Positions 61,295-64,000 of a stretch of DNA of 64,000 nt are shown piece by piece (within the stretch, counting starts at the first letter, position 1; each line of letters opens with the position of its first letter). The translations under genes were made by a program, and so were the position numbers. Below the pieces are notes generated by a model. The model saw nothing but the letters and a program-made list of their open reading frames with translations. It had not been told where the DNA came from and did not search any database. Source of the DNA: Wenjunlia tyrosinilytica (GTDB lineage: Bacteria > Actinomycetota > Actinomycetes > Streptomycetales > Streptomycetaceae). The stretch lies in assembly GCF_014646055.1 (NCBI RefSeq), contig NZ_BMMS01000014.1, positions 124,001-188,000 of the forward strand. Direction: 5' to 3'.

Positions 61295-62061
61295 GACAGG
61301 GCTCCTTGGGGAGTCGCAGCGGGCTCGGCCGCTTCCTCGGCCGTGGCGCCGAGGCCGCGGCGGGCGTTCAGGGCGATGTACAGGAAGCCGGCGACAACCG
61401 CGCCGACGACATCGGCTATGAGGTAGACCGGCAGCTGGTTCCAGTGGACCGTGCCGCTGTACCACTGGCCGACGAGCATGGGACCGATGACGCGGGCCGG
61501 GTTGATCGCGGAGCTGGTGGCCGGTGCGACCACCATGATGATGGCGAACACCGCCAGGCCGATGGCGAGCCCGGCGAAGCCTCCGGCCGAGCGGCGGTCG
61601 ATGGCGCCGAAGACGACGAACGCGAGGATCGCCGTGCCGACCGCTTCGGCAAAGAAGGCTTGGCCGGCACTGACCTGGGGGCCGTACGAGGCGATGCCCA
61701 GACCGACGGTCACGGCCTGGCGGCCGAGCACCCCGACGATCGTCAGGGCTCCCAGGACCGCGCCCGCCACCTGGGCGGCGATGTAGCCGGGGACGTCCCG
61801 CCAGGGCATCTTCCCCGTCGCGGCGAGCGCGAGGGTGATGGCCGGGTTGATCTGGCAGCCGGAGATGTGGCCGATCGCGTAGATCATCGCGATGACCACC
61901 GTGGCGAACGCCAGCGAGATCATGCCCAGATCGGCGAAGGTGAACGGGGCCTTGCCATTGGTGATGAGCGTCGCGGGAACCGAACCGACGCCGATGAACA
62001 CCAGCATCGCGGTGCCCAGCATCTCGGCCACAAGCTTTTGTGGGTATGTGTTTTCTTCCAT
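61291..62061 (-). CDS. glpF: Aquaglyceroporin / glycerol facilitator (MIP family)
   Basis: 256 residues with six predicted membrane helices. The NPA motifs are in SGCQINPAITLALAATGK and SSAINPARVIGP. A residue pattern with an Asp in the second half (INPARVIGP) is typical of MIP channels; glycerol or dihydroxyacetone permeation is inferred from the operon. The N-terminus MEENTYPQKLVAEMLGTAMLVFIGVG fits the family. The start is ATG 62061. The operon promoter should lie in the 330 bp upstream, which contains a dyad shared with dhaM. Confidence 0.92.
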   Translation of the reverse strand: MEENTYPQKLVAEMLGTAMLVFIGVGSVPATLITNGKAPFTFADLGMISLAFATVVIAMIYAIGHISGCQINPAITLALAATGKMPWRDVPGYIAAQVAGAVLGALTIVGVLGRQAVTVGLGIASYGPQVSAGQAFFAEAVGTAILAFVVFGAIDRRSAGGFAGLAIGLAVFAIIMVVAPATSSAINPARVIGPMLVGQWYSGTVHWNQLPVYLIADVVGAVVAGFLYIALNARRGLGATAEEAAEPAATPQGALS

Positions 62062-62216
62062 GGAAGGCGCCCAGCGCCGAGCGGCGGCTTGGGCGTCTCA
62101 CCTCCTCCGCGTGGAGCGGGCTGTGAAGGGAGGTGGCCGCCAGGTGGTCAGGGTTGGGCAACCTGGCGGCCGGCTCAGGGGAAACCGGGCAGCTTTATGC
62201 ATCCGGCCGAAAAGAC

Positions 62217-62240
62217 GTTCGCTATGGATGAACGTTGTTC
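62217..62240. promoter_or_regulatory. Probable IclR operator upstream of glpF
   Basis: GTTC-N8-GAAC-N3-GTTC spanning 24 bp, with TATGGATGAAC in the centre. An almost identical arrangement stands at 63188-63211 upstream of dhaM. Shared spacing and bases at the two operons of one pathway argue for a common regulator, most likely the adjacent IclR protein. Confidence 0.65.
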
Positions 62241-62392
62241 GGGAAGTTAAGCCCGCGTTTCCTACCTGTCAAGAGGTTCCGCGGCCATCGCGTTGCATCG
62301 ATATGGACAAGGCCCCGCGGCGGCGTGCCGAGGGGCCTGGATCGGACGGTGGTGCGCGGGAGGAGGGCAGCCGCCACCGGACCGCGGGCAGA

Positions 62393-63172
62393 TCAGGTCT
62401 TCGTGGTGCGTGGGGCCGCCCCTCTGGGCGCGCCGAGGTCGCGGGAGAGATTGCGGGCGGTCTCCCGGACGGCGACCGCAAGCTCCTGACGTGCCGATTC
62501 GGCCAGCAGCCGGTCGACGGGGCCGACGATGCCGAGAGCGCCGACCACCTCGCCGGAGCGGTCGAAGACAGGGGATGCGATACCCGCGCCCCCGATGGCG
62601 GACTCCTCGTCCTCGATCGCGTACCCCGCCCTGAGGGCCTCCTTCAGCTGGCTCGCCAGCTCCTCCGGTTCGGTGACGCTGGCTCCGGTGAGCACGGCCG
62701 GCTCGGGCGCGAGCAGCCGCTCGCGCTCGTCGGCGGGAAGGAAGGCCGCGATGGCCTTGCCCAGGGCGCAGGTGCTCCACGGGATGCTGGAGCCCACCTC
62801 CAGGATCTGCACAGCCCCCTCCGGCCGGAAGGCGTGGTGCACCACCAGGACGCGGTCACCGGTGAGCACGGCCACCCAGACCGCCTCGTTCGTCCGGTTC
62901 GCGAGCTGGTCCGCCCAGGTCAGCGAGCGGGTCCGCAGCTCCTGGGTGTCCAGGTAGGCGTTGCCCAGCCGCACCAGGTCCGGGCCGAGCTGGTACTTCG
63001 AGCTGTCCCTGTCCTGCACCACGAGCCCCTCGGCCTCCAGTGTGCGGAGCAGCGCGTGCGCGGTCGGCTTGGCGACGCCGAGGCGGTCGGCCAGCTCGGT
63101 CACTCCCAGCCGGGGGCCGGTGGACGCGAGCTCCCGCAGTATCCGCACCGCACGCTGTACCGCCTGGACCAT
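62393..63172 (-). CDS. IclR-family transcriptional regulator of the dha/glycerol genes
   Basis: 259 residues. The N-terminal winged helix starts at VQAVQRAVRILRELASTGPRLGVTELADRLGVAKPTAHALLRTLEAEGLVVQD, and the C-terminal IclR effector domain contains VAVLTGDRVLVVHH, WSTCALGKAIAAFLP, YAIEDEESAIGGAGIASPVFDRSGEVVGALGIVGPV and a final ARNLSRDLG helix. GylR, which controls glycerol genes in Streptomyces, belongs to this family. It is divergent from dhaM with an operator-like site between the two and is downstream of the glpF promoter. Autoregulation and effector binding by glycerol or dihydroxyacetone phosphate are inferences. Confidence 0.93.
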   Translation of the reverse strand: MVQAVQRAVRILRELASTGPRLGVTELADRLGVAKPTAHALLRTLEAEGLVVQDRDSSKYQLGPDLVRLGNAYLDTQELRTRSLTWADQLANRTNEAVWVAVLTGDRVLVVHHAFRPEGAVQILEVGSSIPWSTCALGKAIAAFLPADERERLLAPEPAVLTGASVTEPEELASQLKEALRAGYAIEDEESAIGGAGIASPVFDRSGEVVGALGIVGPVDRLLAESARQELAVAVRETARNLSRDLGAPRGAAPRTTKT

Positions 63173-63187
63173 CGAAAATTCTCCCTG

Positions 63188-63211
63188 GTTCAGTATTGAT
63201 GAACAGCGTTC
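63188..63211. promoter_or_regulatory. Probable IclR operator between iclR and dhaM
   Basis: GTTC-N8-GAAC-N3-GTTC spanning 24 bp with TATTGATGAAC in the centre, the same layout as at 62217-62240. It is 16 bp from the IclR start and 22 bp from the dhaM start. Confidence 0.65.
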
Positions 63212-63232
63212 TGAGATCTAGGGTAGGTGTTC

Positions 63233-63625
63233 ATGAGCGCAACTGTCGGCATCGTACTCGTGTCCCACAGCGCCGAGCTCGCCGCGGGCCTACGCCTGCT
63301 GGTGGAGCAGATCGGCTCCGACACGGTCCCCCTCGCCACTGCCGGAGGAACCGACGACGGCCGCATCGGCACCAGCTACGACCTCGTCCTCGCAGCCGTC
63401 CGCACCGCCGACCGCGGAGTCGGCGTCGTCGTCCTTCCCGACCTCGGCAGCTCCGTCCTGACCGCCCGCACCGTCCTCGAAGACCATCCCCGCCCCGACG
63501 TGCTGATCGTCGACGCACCCTTCGTCGAAGGAGCCGTCGCAGCCGTCGTCACCGCCGCATCCGGCGCCGACCTGAAGACCGTCGCCGACGCCGCCAAGGA
63601 GGCCCGCCATGTCCACAAGCTCTGA
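63233..63625 (+). CDS. dhaM: DhaM, EIIA-Man-type phosphocarrier of the dihydroxyacetone kinase
   Basis: 130 residues, only the EIIA-like domain: VGIVLVSHSAELAAGLRLLVEQ carries the phospho-accepting His at residue 10 or so, followed by GTSYDLVLAAVRTADRGVGVVVLPDLGSSVLTARTVLED and ADVLIVDAPFVEGAVAAVVTAASG-type sequence. In E. coli DhaM fuses this domain to HPr and EI parts; here the domains are separate proteins. It phosphorylates ADP on DhaL. ATG 63233 follows a GGGTAGG element. It overlaps the HPr gene by 17 bp. Confidence 0.9.
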   Translation: MSATVGIVLVSHSAELAAGLRLLVEQIGSDTVPLATAGGTDDGRIGTSYDLVLAAVRTADRGVGVVVLPDLGSSVLTARTVLEDHPRPDVLIVDAPFVEGAVAAVVTAASGADLKTVADAAKEARHVHKL

Positions 63626-63944
63626 CCCCGTCACCACGACCGCCACGACCACGTCCACGTACGAGAGCACGTCCACTTACGAGACCACGTCCACGTACGA
63701 GACCGCCGTCGTCCTGCCCGCCGACCTGCACGCCCGCCCCGCCGGTCAACTCGCCCGGGCCGCAGCCGGATTCACCAGCGCCATACAGCTGGAGCACGCC
63801 GACCGGACGGTCAATCCGACCGGCGTCCTCGCCGTGATGGGCCTGGGTGCCACCGCCGGAAGCACCGTAACCGTCCGCGCCGAAGGCCACGACGCCGAAC
63901 AGGCCGTCACGGCGCTGGCCGCGCTCCTCGCCACCGCCGAGTAA
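63609..63944 (+). CDS. HPr-like phosphocarrier protein with repetitive N-terminal extension
   Basis: 111 residues. HPr core at residues 33-111: VVLPADLHARPAGQLARAAAGFTSAIQL with the active His in LHARPAG and the later VNPTGVLAVMGLGATAGSTVTVRAEGHDAEQA. It should pass phosphate from EI to DhaM. The N-terminal 32 residues are Thr/Ser-rich and contain three near-identical hexapeptide repeats of the type TSTYET, encoded by 18-bp units (63651-63704). Typical HPr is about 85 residues, so this extension is extra. Confidence 0.9.
   Translation: MSTSSDPVTTTATTTSTYESTSTYETTSTYETAVVLPADLHARPAGQLARAAAGFTSAIQLEHADRTVNPTGVLAVMGLGATAGSTVTVRAEGHDAEQAVTALAALLATAE
63651..63704. repeat. Three 18-bp repeats at the start of the HPr gene
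   Basis: Units at 63651, 63669 and 63687 of the type acgtccacgtacgagacc, each encoding TSTYE(T/S). They are in frame with HPr, so copy number can vary without breaking the gene. Confidence 0.9.
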
Positions 63945-64000
63945 GGCCCTCTCCACGCGACACGGGAGGTCCCGCCGCACCGGCAGGGCCACCCGATGGA

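Noticed and set aside
59984-61426. Gly/Asp/Val-rich plus-strand frame opposite dhaK and dhaL
   Set aside because: Typical antisense product of GC-rich genes; no start site or family.

Overview
The window is very GC-rich, uses GTG and TTG starts freely, has tightly packed genes, and carries a ten-gene gas-vesicle cluster in the order gvpO-A-F-G-Y-Z-J-L-S-K known from Streptomyces coelicolor. Together with several AfsR-like STAND regulators, a bacterial terpene synthase, a DUF5999 protein and an RsbW-type kinase, this points to a Streptomyces chromosome, probably an accessory or stress-rich part rather than the core. No rRNA, tRNA, CRISPR array or intact insertion sequence was recognised.

Layout: (1) 1-3.7 kb, two tandem fatty acyl-AMP ligase-like genes, the end of a cluster that continues off the left edge. 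(2) 3.8-8.6 kb, minus strand: an orphan cytochrome oxidase subunit I with a small membrane protein, then an envelope operon (DUF4235, DUF3618, DUF1469) and a YihY/BrkB membrane protein. (3) 8.7-16.1 kb: a small ferritin-like protein behind a sigma-B-type promoter, a two-domain VOC protein, the gas-vesicle cluster and an Asp23/Gls24 protein. (4) 16.2-24.1 kb: a PAS-GAF-PP2C phosphatase, a divergent pair of STAND ATPases (one with a LuxR helix-turn-helix, one without), and a DUF5999/anti-sigma-kinase pair. (5) 24-34 kb: mixed single genes: HAD phosphatase, SPW membrane protein, quinone oxidoreductase with a divergent HxlR regulator and palindromic operator, saccharopine-dehydrogenase-like protein, tyrosine phosphatase, rhomboid-like protein, secreted lipase and a flavin/PNPOx-fold protein. 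(6) 34-46 kb: a Tet(M)/OtrA-type ribosomal protection GTPase with an overlapping leader ORF, a GH114-type secreted hydrolase, a zinc-finger STAND regulator, an intradiol dioxygenase, a secreted WD/kelch-like protein, an alginate lyase, a hemerythrin protein and a beta-helix protein. (7) 46.8-55.4 kb: a LAL-type LuxR regulator convergent on a terpene synthase, a ZIP transporter remnant, a Rieske protein, a truncated GlsB protein, a YbdK-type ligase and a Rho_N protein. (8) 55.6-64 kb: a histidine kinase fused to a dhaK relic, then a glycerol/dihydroxyacetone module: glpF-dhaK-dhaL-EI on the minus strand, an IclR regulator, and dhaM-HPr on the plus strand.

How they work together: the dha module looks like a self-contained PEP phosphorelay (EI, HPr, DhaM, DhaL, DhaK) fed by a glycerol channel. 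The IclR protein can plausibly act on a 24-bp site found in both its promoter regions. Several stress-type genes sit behind sites resembling the Streptomyces sigma-B promoter (GNNT-N14/15-GGGTAC).

The most unusual structural signals are: short tandem repeats (often 14 bp) that begin at or near stop codons and repeat TGA in different frames; the dhaK relic/histidine-kinase chimera; the leader ORF overlapping the ribosomal-protection gene; and the HTH-less STAND paralogue transcribed from an apparently leaderless promoter.
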